Shown here in pieces: positions 8,931 to 17,639 of a stretch of 64,000 bases of DNA. This stretch comes from an uncultured Desulfatitalea sp. (GTDB lineage: Bacteria; Desulfobacterota; Desulfobacteria; Desulfobacterales; Desulfosarcinaceae), in NCBI GenBank assembly GCA_937868765.1, contig CALMNL010000007.1:1-64000 (forward strand), in the 5' to 3' direction. Each line of letters opens with the position of its first letter. The stretch's first letter is position 1. The translations under genes and the position numbers were made by a program. The notes beneath the pieces were generated by a model. The model was given only the letters and a program-made list of their open reading frames with translations, searched no databases and was not told the DNA's origin.

Positions 8931-9932
8931 ATGCCACGGCTTTATATCGAAGAGTATACCCGCGCGCTTGCGGGCAAAACGGTCTGCATCGCTTGCCGCG
9001 AGGGGATCCTGCGCGACAACTTCAAGGCCGTGATCGACGATATCAAACAGCTCAACCGGCTCAAGATCAAAACCGCACTCTACCACAACATCGCCAACCG
9101 CTTCGCCAATCAAAAATATTTCCGCGTGCTCACCGAGCGCCTGCCCGAAACCCGCATCGTGCGGGTGCCGCCGGATGTCGACTTTTACGCTTATGTGCTC
9201 GATCATGAGGAAAAGGTCCACAAGCTGATCTTCCTGGAGCGCAAGGCCCTCATCGATCAGACCGGGAGCAAGATCAACGCCGTCACCACCCAGTATGTGC
9301 GCCAGAGCATCGGCGCTTGGGGCGATCTGATCGCCAACACCAACTTCAAGGGGGTGATGGAGCGCATTTGCGCGCGCATCGACAGCGGCCATTACGACCG
9401 CGTGCACATCCTGCAAGCCGGTAAAGACGCCATCAAATACGAGCTGTTCACCATCGAAGGGTTCGGCACCTTGATCGCCAACAACTTCGTGGAGAGCTTC
9501 CAGCAAGTCTCCAGCGAGGGGGATGTGCGGATCATCGAGGGGATTCTCAGCCTGTACAAGGCCGAAGGCTTTCTCAGGCCCAGGACCCAGGCCTATCTCA
9601 TGGAGAAACGCAACCAGTTCTTCGTCACCCTGATCGATGACATCGTGGTGGGGTGCGTGGAGAAAAAGGTAATTGACGCCCGCACGGTGGAGATCGCCGC
9701 CCTGGCGATTTCCACCAAATTCCGCAACCAGCGGGTGGGGATGTTCACCGTACAGGCCTTCATGGAGACACTGCGCAAGCAGGGATTCACCCATTTCATC
9801 TCCCTGACCAACAACCCCAATCTGGAGCATCTGTACCTGACCCTGGATTTCAAGCCATGCCATCGGCCCGAATATGCCGAGCGTCAGGCCGCGTCGCCCA
9901 AGGTGCGGATGTTTTTCAGGCAGGTTCCCTGA
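8931..9932 (+). CDS. N-acetylglutamate synthase-like protein (amino-acid-kinase-like + GNAT)
   Basis: 333 residues from MPRLYIEEYTRAL. Residues ~20-225 resemble the amino-acid-kinase fold; HILQAGKDAIKYELFTIEGFGTLIAN corresponds to the acetylglutamate-binding ELFT..G.GT(L/M)I region of ArgA/ArgB. Residues ~225-330 are a GNAT domain, with AALAISTKFRNQRVGMFTV for acetyl-CoA binding and FISLTNNPNLEHLYLTLDF. The likely reaction is glutamate acetylation for arginine synthesis, but the kinase-like half is shortened and another acceptor is possible. No clear ribosome site precedes 8931; an upstream start at 8805 remains open. Confidence 0.65.
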   Translation: MPRLYIEEYTRALAGKTVCIACREGILRDNFKAVIDDIKQLNRLKIKTALYHNIANRFANQKYFRVLTERLPETRIVRVPPDVDFYAYVLDHEEKVHKLIFLERKALIDQTGSKINAVTTQYVRQSIGAWGDLIANTNFKGVMERICARIDSGHYDRVHILQAGKDAIKYELFTIEGFGTLIANNFVESFQQVSSEGDVRIIEGILSLYKAEGFLRPRTQAYLMEKRNQFFVTLIDDIVVGCVEKKVIDARTVEIAALAISTKFRNQRVGMFTVQAFMETLRKQGFTHFISLTNNPNLEHLYLTLDFKPCHRPEYAERQAASPKVRMFFRQVP

Positions 9933-9980
9933 ACACAGTGCGCCGTGTCGGCGAGAAGAGTTGTTTTTGGCGACCCGCGG

Positions 9981-12221
9981 TTACTGCTGCGGCAGCACGG
10001 CATTGAGTTTTTGGGCCAGGTCATCCAGGGAAAACGGCTTCTGGATAAACCCGTCGGCGCCGGCATCCATCAAGGCCTGGGTCGGGCCATCCAGGGCATA
10101 CCCGCTGCAAACGATCACCTTGGCATCCGGCCGTCGCTCCCGGCTCACGGGGTAGAGCGTGGCACCGTCCATGTCCGGCAACTTGATGTCCAGCAGCACG
10201 GCATCGATGGGGGTCCGGCTGTCGCCCAAATAGGCCAGCGCTTCCCGGCCGGTGCAGGCGCTCACCACCCGATAACCCAATCGTTTTAGAATGTTGCGAT
10301 TCACCTCCAATACCATGGGTTCATCTTCCACCAGCAGAACCGTGGCGCTGATCTTGGGCGGTGCTTCGGGCTTGGGCGGGGGGGCTGCCGGGGGGGCATC
10401 CGTTTCCGGCAGGTAGAGCGTCACTTCAGTGCCTTGTCCGGGCGCGGAGGTGATGGCCACATGGCCGCCATGATTGCGCACGATACCATAGACCGCCGCC
10501 ATGCCCAATCCGCGCCCGGCGAACTTGGTGCTGAAAAAGGGTTCGAAGATACGCTGCAGGGTCTGGGCATCCATCCCCACCCCCTCGTCGCTGATGGAAA
10601 TGGCGACATAAGCTCCCGGCACCACACGCCCGTAAAAGGCGCTCTGGGAGGCCGAGATGGTGTGCGGGCGGCAGGCCACCAGAATTCGGCCCCCGTGGGT
10701 CAGCGCTTCCACGGCATTGGCCATGATGGCCGATACCACCATTTGCATCTGGGTCACATCCATGGTGACAAGAGGTTCACCGCAGGTCAGCTTCGATGCG
10801 ACGCTGACGTTGGCCGGGATGGTGTGTTCCAGCAGCGCCATGGTCTGCGCGACGAACGCATTCACGTCGGTCGGTTTCGCTTTGTACTTGCCTCCCTTGG
10901 CGTAGGCCAGCAACTGGCCGGTCATTTTGGACATCTGGGTGGCGGCCTGGATGATGGGATGGATGAACCGTTGGGGGTCTTCCGACCGATCTACTTGATA
11001 TAGCAGTAATTCGGCGTTGCCCATGACGACGGCCAGGGCATTGTTGAACTGGTGGGCCATGCCGCCGGCCAGGGTGGCCACGGCCTCGAACTTGCGGGCT
11101 TCTTCCAGTTGCAGGGCGGCCAACTGCTTTTCTTCCTGGGCCTTTTTCAGATCGGTGATGGGCAGGACCAGTTCCAAGGCTGCCGTGACCTGGCCTCCGC
11201 CGTCTCGAATGGGCGTTGTGATGGTTTGGGACCAGATGGGGTTGCCCTGGGCATCAGACCCCGCGCGTTCCTGGACAGCCTTCTCGCATCCCTGGGTGAG
11301 CACATGGCGGGCGTTGCAACTCTCCGGAGCGATGTCCTTGTAAATCGTGTCGAAACATGAGCGTCCCTCCACTTCTCCGAAAATGGCTTTCAGAACCCGG
11401 TTGGCCCACAATACTCTGTAATCCACTGAAATAACGGCGAGCCCCGCGCCGATGTTGCCGGTGATGGTCTCGAGGCGATCCCGTTCCTGGCGCAATTGCT
11501 CCTCCATGCGGATGCGATGGCGATTTTCGGCCTTCAGGCGTGCATTGGCCTTTTCCAGCTCTGCGGTTCTCTGGGCCACCCGGTCGGCCAGATGGTCTTT
11601 CATCTGCAGCAGTTTCATGCGGGTCTGGCGATAATTGCGCGCGATGAGAAAACTCAGGCCCCAGAACAGCAGGGTTGCCAGGCTCATGCAGTAATAGACC
11701 TCTCCCGCCCCCGGCAGGGTGAGCAGGCGCAGGCACAAGGCCAGGGTAATGGGGATCGAGAAGGCGAAGAAGGCGCGCAGCATGGCGGCGAAAGCCATGG
11801 CGGCGCCGGCCACCAGGCCGCAGACGACCACGATGAGAAACACCTGGTGCAGCGCCGAGTGAATGGGATAAAGAAGCCAGCCACCGACTCCCCACAAAAC
11901 GCCGGAAATCGTCAGGGAAGCGATGTTCCAGCGCGCCCAGCGCCGAGCGCCGTCAAAGGAAAAACGGTGGCGGGGGAAGTAGTAAACCAGCACCGCCCGG
12001 GCGCTCGACAGTAGAAATACCGCCGCCAGCCAACCGGCCAGCAGCGTCGTTTCGACCTGGTTCCGCAGCAGGTAGACCAGGAAAAAGGCATTGACGATCA
12101 CTGCGATGATGCTGATCCAGGACTGCTTGTGAAGCAGCTGAATGCGTTCCTGCTCGAGCCGTTGCCCACGGCTCGCGGTCATGCAGTCTGACGGTTCTTT
12201 GCGGCGAGATTCCCTGACCAT
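9981..12221 (-). CDS. Membrane hybrid histidine kinase with PAS and receiver domains
   Basis: 746 residues from the Met at 12221. Order: about six membrane helices (~30-190), a coiled-coil linker (~195-250), PAS (~255-370; IGAGLAVISVDYRVLWANRV), HisKA with phospho-acceptor His in AGGMAHQFNNALAVVMG, HATPase (DEGVGMDAQTLQRIFEPFF and GRGLGMAAVYGIV), a Pro/Ala linker, and a C-terminal receiver (VLLVEDEPMV; phosphorylated Asp in AVLLDIKLPDMDG). It would sense a membrane or internal signal and phosphorylate its own receiver; no DNA-binding output is attached. The start is uncertain: Mets at 12290, 12221 and 12182 all lack a strong ribosome site. Confidence 0.88.
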   Translation of the reverse strand: MVRESRRKEPSDCMTASRGQRLEQERIQLLHKQSWISIIAVIVNAFFLVYLLRNQVETTLLAGWLAAVFLLSSARAVLVYYFPRHRFSFDGARRWARWNIASLTISGVLWGVGGWLLYPIHSALHQVFLIVVVCGLVAGAAMAFAAMLRAFFAFSIPITLALCLRLLTLPGAGEVYYCMSLATLLFWGLSFLIARNYRQTRMKLLQMKDHLADRVAQRTAELEKANARLKAENRHRIRMEEQLRQERDRLETITGNIGAGLAVISVDYRVLWANRVLKAIFGEVEGRSCFDTIYKDIAPESCNARHVLTQGCEKAVQERAGSDAQGNPIWSQTITTPIRDGGGQVTAALELVLPITDLKKAQEEKQLAALQLEEARKFEAVATLAGGMAHQFNNALAVVMGNAELLLYQVDRSEDPQRFIHPIIQAATQMSKMTGQLLAYAKGGKYKAKPTDVNAFVAQTMALLEHTIPANVSVASKLTCGEPLVTMDVTQMQMVVSAIMANAVEALTHGGRILVACRPHTISASQSAFYGRVVPGAYVAISISDEGVGMDAQTLQRIFEPFFSTKFAGRGLGMAAVYGIVRNHGGHVAITSAPGQGTEVTLYLPETDAPPAAPPPKPEAPPKISATVLLVEDEPMVLEVNRNILKRLGYRVVSACTGREALAYLGDSRTPIDAVLLDIKLPDMDGATLYPVSRERRPDAKVIVCSGYALDGPTQALMDAGADGFIQKPFSLDDLAQKLNAVLPQQ

Positions 12222-12383
12222 AATAAATAACCCACGTCCCATACCGGATAAACCGGCTCCCGATGCTTTGAGACCGTACGGGCGGTTCAAACGAATACGT
12301 GTGCGTGCTTTGTTTGGAACAGTGAATCGAGGTGGTTCGGACTGACGGCGGCGGAAAATACCGGAAAGCAGAAAACGTTCAAT

Positions 12384-12917
12384 TCAGGTAACGGATATTT
12401 TCTGATCCCCCTGTGGAACAGCCCTTTTCAATAAAAAATCTATAAAATAGGCCACGTTGGGCGCGACATGGTGGACGCCGCACCGCCGGGCCATCTCTAT
12501 ATCGTAACGAAAGGCCGGGCCGCCGGCCACCAGGCAGGTGCCGGCCGGCAGGTGATGCCCCACCCGAGCCAGTTCTTCTTCGGAATCGAGTTGCAGCACC
12601 GTCAGCCCGACATATTCCGGGCGGTGCCGCTGGCAAGCGGCCACGATCTCGTCGGCAGGCCGCACCAGCCCCAGCGGGATGACCCGCATTCCGAGTACTT
12701 CGGCGAACAGGTGGATGATCTCCATGCCTTGGCCGATGCCGTCATCCAGCGTAGCGGTAATGATGCTTGGCATTGCGGCCCAAAGGCCTAAGATACCGTT
12801 TTCCTTTTTCCAGCGAATCAACTCCCGGGCGCAACCGATGGTCTGCTCCCGTGAGGGAAGCCCTCTCTCCATCCATTCACGGCTCAATTGGGCCAATTGT
12901 TTGCTGAGCGCCGACAT
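12384..12917 (-). CDS. Cobalamin (B12)-binding domain protein lacking the axial His
   Basis: 177 residues. After a helical cap (~1-45) comes a Rossmann-like B12 domain: SIITATLDDGIGQGMEIIHLFAEVLGMRVIPLG, then YVGLTVLQLDSEEEL, then GTCLVAGGPAFRYD. In classical B12-binding proteins the first loop reads DxHxxG and the His ligates cobalt. Here the aligned loop is DDGIGQG with Gly in place of His, so B12, if bound, would be base-on. The usual partner would be a methyltransferase, mutase or regulator; none is adjacent. GGGAGG precedes the start. Confidence 0.7.
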   Translation of the reverse strand: MSALSKQLAQLSREWMERGLPSREQTIGCARELIRWKKENGILGLWAAMPSIITATLDDGIGQGMEIIHLFAEVLGMRVIPLGLVRPADEIVAACQRHRPEYVGLTVLQLDSEEELARVGHHLPAGTCLVAGGPAFRYDIEMARRCGVHHVAPNVAYFIDFLLKRAVPQGDQKISVT

Positions 12918-13429
12918 CGCCCTCCCATGAAGAAAATGTGAGCCGCGGCCGTAAGGGGCCGATGCCAGGCGCCGCTATGTAAGGATGCGGTGATAACGCC
13001 TTGAAAAACGACGATATGGGGCTATAGTTGGAATTTCGAGCGCTGTCAAAAGGGAAATGCGTCTGAAACGAACGATTTGTGCGCGTACTCGTCTCACGCG
13101 TTGCAGGCATTTCCAGCGTAAATGCCCATCACGCAAAGCAAATTCCGGACGGCCGGGCCACGCCACCACCCTGGGACGGGCGAATTGGTGCCATTTTTAA
13201 AGGTTTGAGCAGAAGTTTTGGGCTTGTATATTTTCAACGGCCCGGGTATGGTTTATCTCGTTTTGCCTATCGCCCTGGCTCCATCAGAGGGCGCCATACC
13301 TAGCCACTGAAACGGTTTGCACCCCTCGTAAGCCAGGGAGTGCGCTCAAAACGGCATGGCCGATTTGCTGATTTCGACCATTGCCCCCAAGAATACCCAA
13401 ATGTACATGCCAAAGAAGGAGGAACATCG
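12918..13429. other. Intergenic region between B12-binding and HU genes
   Basis: 512 bases separating divergent genes. It must hold the HU promoter, but no consensus -35/-10 pair is convincing. Short open frames here have unlikely composition. No RNA fold or repeat recognised. Confidence 0.45.
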
Positions 13430-13699
13430 ATGAACAAGACCGATCTGATTGCTAAAGTCGCCACTGTGGTGGGCACTCAAAAGTTGGCCAAAGAAGCGGT
13501 TGATTGTGTGCTGGAGACCATCACCAAAGCCATGGCCGACAACGACACGGTTCAAATCGCCGGTTTCGGCAGTTTCAAGGTGAGCGAACGCAAGGCCCGC
13601 ACCGGACGCAATCCCCAAAGCGGTGCTTCCATCAACATCCCGGCCCGCAAAGTGCCCAAATTCATCGCTGGCAAAGCGCTTAAAGACGCCGTCAATTAA
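13430..13699 (+). CDS. HU family DNA-binding protein
   Basis: 89 residues, MNKTDLIAKVATVVGTQKLAKEAVD. The HU/IHF fold is complete: two N-terminal helices, the conserved VQIAGFGSFKVSERKARTGRNPQSG block that starts the DNA-binding arm, and IPARKVPKFIAGKALKDAVN at the end. HU bends and compacts DNA without strong sequence preference. AAGGAGG sits eight bases before the ATG. It is a single-gene unit followed by a strong terminator, as expected for an abundant nucleoid protein. Confidence 0.95.
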   Translation: MNKTDLIAKVATVVGTQKLAKEAVDCVLETITKAMADNDTVQIAGFGSFKVSERKARTGRNPQSGASINIPARKVPKFIAGKALKDAVN

Positions 13700-13725
13700 T
13701 CTGCGACCCTAAATTTGACCGCATG

Positions 13726-13761
13726 AACAGCCTGTTGAAAGCGAACACGATGGCTGTTTTT
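13726..13761 (+). terminator. Weak terminator-like hairpin after HU
   Basis: AACAGCC (13726-13732) pairs with GGCTGTT (13752-13758) across a 19-base loop and runs into a T tract. The long loop makes it a weak candidate; the hairpin at 13903 is much stronger. Confidence 0.4.
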
Positions 13762-13902
13762 ATCTGTTCGAATCATGGCTGATGATGCCGCGGATGCGCC
13801 CCGCATTCCCGACACGCCCCTGGGTTGAAGGGAAAACAATTGGCTGATTTGGCCGCAAGCCGGCAGCGGTTGCCCAAGACAAGAGAGGATAGGTAAAAGT
13901 AG

Positions 13903-13944
13903 AAAGAGGCAACGTCTCTCCTGAAGGAGCCGTTGCCTCTTTTT
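13903..13944. terminator. Strong bidirectional terminator between HU and ydbL-like genes
   Basis: AAAGAGGCAACG (13903-13914) pairs perfectly with CGTTGCCTCTTT (13931-13942), with a smaller CTCC/GGAG hairpin in the loop and T-runs on both strands. It lies between convergent HU (plus) and the YdbL-like gene (minus), so it can stop both. Confidence 0.9.
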
Positions 13945-13980
13945 CTATCTATCCCCGCCGATGGTTGCCGGCCGGGGGCG

Positions 13981-14355
13981 TTATTTTTGATACCATTTCC
14001 CCGAAGGGTCCTGGAGCCATTCGCCCGGTGTGGCCTTTTCGGCGATCTGCAGGGCCCTGCGCTGCCCGACCACCTTTATGTCGGTACCGGTCTGCCGGGC
14101 GATCTGGGCATAGATGCTTTTGCGGTCCTGGTTTTCGGCGGTCACCACATTTTGCTTTTCGGTCTGGCCTTTGAGCATCTCCAGGAAGCCCTGATTGTTT
14201 TCACCCACGATGCCCCGGGACTTGAGATCGACAATCGTCGGCAGGCGGTCACGCATGCGCGCCTTCACATCTTCGGCATGTCCGGTGCCAAACATGGTCA
14301 GAAAGGCAACAAGGACCAGGGTTGCAATAATAAGTCGTTTTATGCTTGCATGCAT
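13981..14355 (-). CDS. YdbL family (DUF1318) periplasmic protein
   Basis: 124 residues with a signal peptide (MHASIKRLIIATLVLVAFL..., cleavage near GTGHAED). The mature part reads MRDRLPTIVDLKSRGIVGENNQGFLEM, the DUF1318 signature, and ends in a W-rich GEWLQDPSGKWYQK. YdbL is the third member of the ydbH-ynbE-ydbL set; in enterobacteria it modulates YdbH-YnbE function in phospholipid transport to the outer membrane. AAGGAG precedes the ATG at 14355. It is last in the operon and ends at the bidirectional terminator. Confidence 0.88.
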   Translation of the reverse strand: MHASIKRLIIATLVLVAFLTMFGTGHAEDVKARMRDRLPTIVDLKSRGIVGENNQGFLEMLKGQTEKQNVVTAENQDRKSIYAQIARQTGTDIKVVGQRRALQIAEKATPGEWLQDPSGKWYQK

Positions 14356-14432
14356 GGGGTTCACTCCTTTTGATTGGGCTGATTTCGGAACATTCGATTG
14401 GCCTTTGAATTCTGCCTCTGGGGGCATCGCGG

Positions 14433-14648
14433 TCAATTGCTTTTGGGCTGAATTTTTTCTTCGGCCCGGTCCAGGTCGTCGAAGAAATCATCCAGCGCAC
14501 GATCCACCTTGACGTTGACATCGATGGTGATGTGCATGGGCGCCACTTCCACGCGATGCACGCTCTCCACCTTGTGTTGCGTCTGGCAGCCCCAGCAAGT
14601 AACCGAGAGTGCTGCCATCAGCATGATCCACGGAATGCTTTTCTTCAT
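14433..14648 (-). CDS. YnbE-like outer-membrane lipoprotein
   Basis: 71 residues with a lipoprotein signal peptide and a Cys in the CWGC box at residue 21. The mature segment VAPMHITIDVNVKVDRALDDFF matches the short YnbE family, whose strand augments the C-terminal end of YdbH to link inner and outer membranes. It sits between the YdbH-like and YdbL-like genes, the same order as in enterobacteria, which strongly supports the call despite the short length. Confidence 0.85.
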   Translation of the reverse strand: MKKSIPWIMLMAALSVTCWGCQTQHKVESVHRVEVAPMHITIDVNVKVDRALDDFFDDLDRAEEKIQPKSN

Positions 14649-14696
14649 GCGCGGCTCCTTTTTGAAGTGTTTGCGATTGATAATGGATGAGCACGA

Positions 14697-17432
14697 TCAG
14701 TTCTTCGGTGCCATCAACTGCCGGTAATGCAGGATCTCCCGCAAGGGGGTCTTGAAATTCAAGTCGATGTTGATTCCTTGAAATTCCGCTTGGCCCTGTC
14801 CGCTGAAACGCTTGAATGCACCCGATTGCGGGTCGTAAGCAAACGGCAGCAGGCGGTTGGGCTTGCCGTCCAGCTTGAGGCTCACCAGCAGGAGATCTTC
14901 TTCGCTGCGCAGATCCACCTTGGCCCAATTGTAGCTATAGTCTTTCAAAGCCTCACTGGCAATATCCAACTGGGTGTGCTGGGGGCTGCCGGGTGCCAGG
15001 CCTTTGAGCAGCGTCTCGGTGCCGCTGAGTCGAATGGTGCCGGTCTGCCCCGGAGTGGAGTAAAGAAAGCCGTTGTCGAAGCGCAGCATGCCGTCCTTCC
15101 AGAGCAGTGGGATGCGGCCGTTCACGGCGCCTTCCCCGCTGCCCTGGGCCGCGCCGAGCTGTTCGAGCAGCATGGCCAGATTGAGCCGATCGCAGTATAT
15201 GGTCGCTTCCACTTCGTCCCTTCCAGGAACGAGCCGGAACGCCTGGGTCTGCATGGTTCCCTGGCACCACTGCATTCCGGCTTTTTCGATGAATAGCGTC
15301 CCCTGGGGCTCCAGCTGAAAATCGACGTTCAGCTCGCGGGCCGCCAGCTTGCCGAGGGCCAGATCGGCCACATGCAACTGTTGCCGGGGTTCGCTGCGCA
15401 GGGGGATCAGATTTTCCAGGCGAAAATCGCAGGCGATCCCCTCCAGGCTCAACTGCCGGGCTTCGTGACGCAGGGCGCCTCGGTCGATCCGAATCCGTCC
15501 TTTGCTTTGGATCGTATTGCCCTTGGCGCGCACTTGGGCGTGCGCCTCGAAACGGCCCAGGAAGCGGAACCCTTCGGCAGCCGGCAGGATGCGTCCCAGA
15601 TCCATGGCCGCGGCCGGCGGCGTCGCTGGGATGGCAAGGTTCAGGTGCGCCCCTTCGCTGTCCAGTTCCGAACGCATCTGGACGTTTATTCCCGGGAAAA
15701 GTTTACTGGCATGGCGCAATTCGGCCCACAGCCCGGACGAGCCGAGCCCCACCTTGCCCCGCGCGCTGCCCAGGTTGCGGGATCGCCACAGGATTTGATC
15801 GATGCGCACCTCTCCTGTCGGCGGTCGGGGGCCCGGAGGATACCGCACGGGCAGCCGTACCGCGATGTCGCGCAATTGCACCGCCTGGGGCTCATACTGG
15901 GCCTGGCCGCCGGAGAGCGCCATCTCGCCGGTCGCGACCCAATTCTTTTCTTCTTTTTCGATAGTGAGCCGGGTGTCAATTCGGGGCAACGTCATCGCGG
16001 CCTCCGCCGCCCTGATTTGCAGACCGCTGAGGTTTGCCGTGGATTGGATGCAAGGGGCGGGGGCTGTCCGGAATTCGCCGTCGCTGCGGATGGCCGGCAG
16101 ATCGAGCCGGGCGGATGGGTGCCGGGCGGCCAGATCGTTGAGCGTTGCGTCGTAATGGCCGGTCAGCGTCCCGTCGATGACCTCGCCCGCGGCATCGATT
16201 CGAGGCGCCTGGCTTTCCATCCCCCATTGTGCGAGCTGCACGCAAAATTTGTTTTCCGTGGGGGAAGCAACGCCGTCGGCGGTGTGTACTTGCCATTGCA
16301 GCGCTTTGCCCTTCTCCTGCCGGGCGGACAGGTTCAGGTCGAGGGCCAGGGAATCGCGCAACGAGAGGGGGGGCAGGCCGCAGGCAGAGAGGGATTGCGG
16401 CGGCAGAACAAGATGGGATGTGGCTTCGGCGTTCCATCCTTGGGTTTGCACGGATAGGCGGCCCTGCAGGCCATCCACCTGGAGTGTGGCGGCTCCCTGC
16501 AGGCTGAATGGGGCCACGGTCCATGGGAAGTTGCGGCCATCGGCGGTTTCCCAGCGGATCGCGATGGGTTTGTCCTTGGATTCCGGGCCGCCGGGGGGGG
16601 CGATGCGGAGGAAGGAGGACGGCGCCGTGATCCCCGACAGGCGGATCTCGCCTGTCATGGCCGTCAGGGCCAAGGGTTGCAGCCGGCAGCGGGCCTTGGC
16701 CGCAAGATCGATGCGGGCGCCCCATTTCGCATCGGCGAAGAGGGTTACAAGATCGGAGAACCGGGCTGTCTCCACCTCCTGGGCGCTGATGGTTATGGAC
16801 AGGGTATTGGTGTCGGTTTCCATCTCGGCGCCGAGATGGATGGGGGCTCCCCGGGGCGACAGGTGGACCTCGGCCTCAAGATGCCCCTGGCCCAGGCGGC
16901 TGGTGTCCACATCCGCATCCAGCGGGACCGCCAGCATCCGGCCGCGCCAATGTACCGTGACCAGGGCGTTGTGCAGCGCCAGGCGTCCGAGTCCGATGGG
17001 CACTTTCTGGGGCAGCTCGGCCACCGGAACCGACCGATCGCCGGCAGCGCCTCCGGAAACACGAGGGCGCCAACCGGTGACGGCGGTCCCGTCCTCATCG
17101 AGGAACAGGGAGAGGTTCAGGCCGCAGAGGACGATGGCGTTGATCCGTCCCGCCAGAAGCGACGCCGGCGAATAATCGATCTGAACGGCATCCGCTGCTG
17201 CGAAGGATTGATCGCCCATGTTCAGGCGGATGGGGCCGGTGTCGCTGCCGCTCAAGCCGATTCGCCGCATCCGGATTGTCTGGGGATCCAGACCGGCATC
17301 CTCTGCCCAGCGCGGCAGCAGTCGGGTTTCCAGGTAGAAGGGCAGAAGATAAAAGAAGGCAAGAAGACTTCCCACGCACAGCACGAGCCCGGCGATAACC
17401 AAAATTGTTTTGTGGGAGCGCGAAAGCGGCAT
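14697..17432 (-). CDS. YdbH-like AsmA-family bridge protein
   Basis: 911 residues with one N-terminal membrane helix (KTILVIAGLVLCVGSLLAFF) followed by a long beta-rich periplasmic region. The C-terminal third has the YdbH-type segment LWKDGMLRFDNGFLYSTPGQ and ends ...NLNFKTPLREILHYRQLM. YdbH belongs to the AsmA-like bridges that carry phospholipids across the periplasm, partly redundant with TamB and YhdP. Neighbours ynbE-like and ydbL-like follow after 48 and 77 bases. It is divergent from pheA. Confidence 0.88.
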   Translation of the reverse strand: MPLSRSHKTILVIAGLVLCVGSLLAFFYLLPFYLETRLLPRWAEDAGLDPQTIRMRRIGLSGSDTGPIRLNMGDQSFAAADAVQIDYSPASLLAGRINAIVLCGLNLSLFLDEDGTAVTGWRPRVSGGAAGDRSVPVAELPQKVPIGLGRLALHNALVTVHWRGRMLAVPLDADVDTSRLGQGHLEAEVHLSPRGAPIHLGAEMETDTNTLSITISAQEVETARFSDLVTLFADAKWGARIDLAAKARCRLQPLALTAMTGEIRLSGITAPSSFLRIAPPGGPESKDKPIAIRWETADGRNFPWTVAPFSLQGAATLQVDGLQGRLSVQTQGWNAEATSHLVLPPQSLSACGLPPLSLRDSLALDLNLSARQEKGKALQWQVHTADGVASPTENKFCVQLAQWGMESQAPRIDAAGEVIDGTLTGHYDATLNDLAARHPSARLDLPAIRSDGEFRTAPAPCIQSTANLSGLQIRAAEAAMTLPRIDTRLTIEKEEKNWVATGEMALSGGQAQYEPQAVQLRDIAVRLPVRYPPGPRPPTGEVRIDQILWRSRNLGSARGKVGLGSSGLWAELRHASKLFPGINVQMRSELDSEGAHLNLAIPATPPAAAMDLGRILPAAEGFRFLGRFEAHAQVRAKGNTIQSKGRIRIDRGALRHEARQLSLEGIACDFRLENLIPLRSEPRQQLHVADLALGKLAARELNVDFQLEPQGTLFIEKAGMQWCQGTMQTQAFRLVPGRDEVEATIYCDRLNLAMLLEQLGAAQGSGEGAVNGRIPLLWKDGMLRFDNGFLYSTPGQTGTIRLSGTETLLKGLAPGSPQHTQLDIASEALKDYSYNWAKVDLRSEEDLLLVSLKLDGKPNRLLPFAYDPQSGAFKRFSGQGQAEFQGINIDLNFKTPLREILHYRQLMAPKN

Positions 17433-17639
17433 GGTTGCCTTTTAAACCACCTCGGTTGTGTTTGTTTTTCTTTACTGCAAAACAGGTCGGGCTGGCAAGG
17501 TGTCAGGGGCCGGCGGCAAGCCTCTCGAAAGGGGAGTGCCCGGATATCCTCCATTGCGTCCGGGGTTCGGTTCTTGTATAGGGCTGCATGAGGCCATCTC
17601 GCCAAATCCCGCATATGAGATGATTGAAGGAAAACCACT

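Noticed and set aside
13764-13772. GTTCGAATC, like a tRNA T-loop
   Set aside because: Flanks do not form a T stem and no acceptor or anticodon arm is present.
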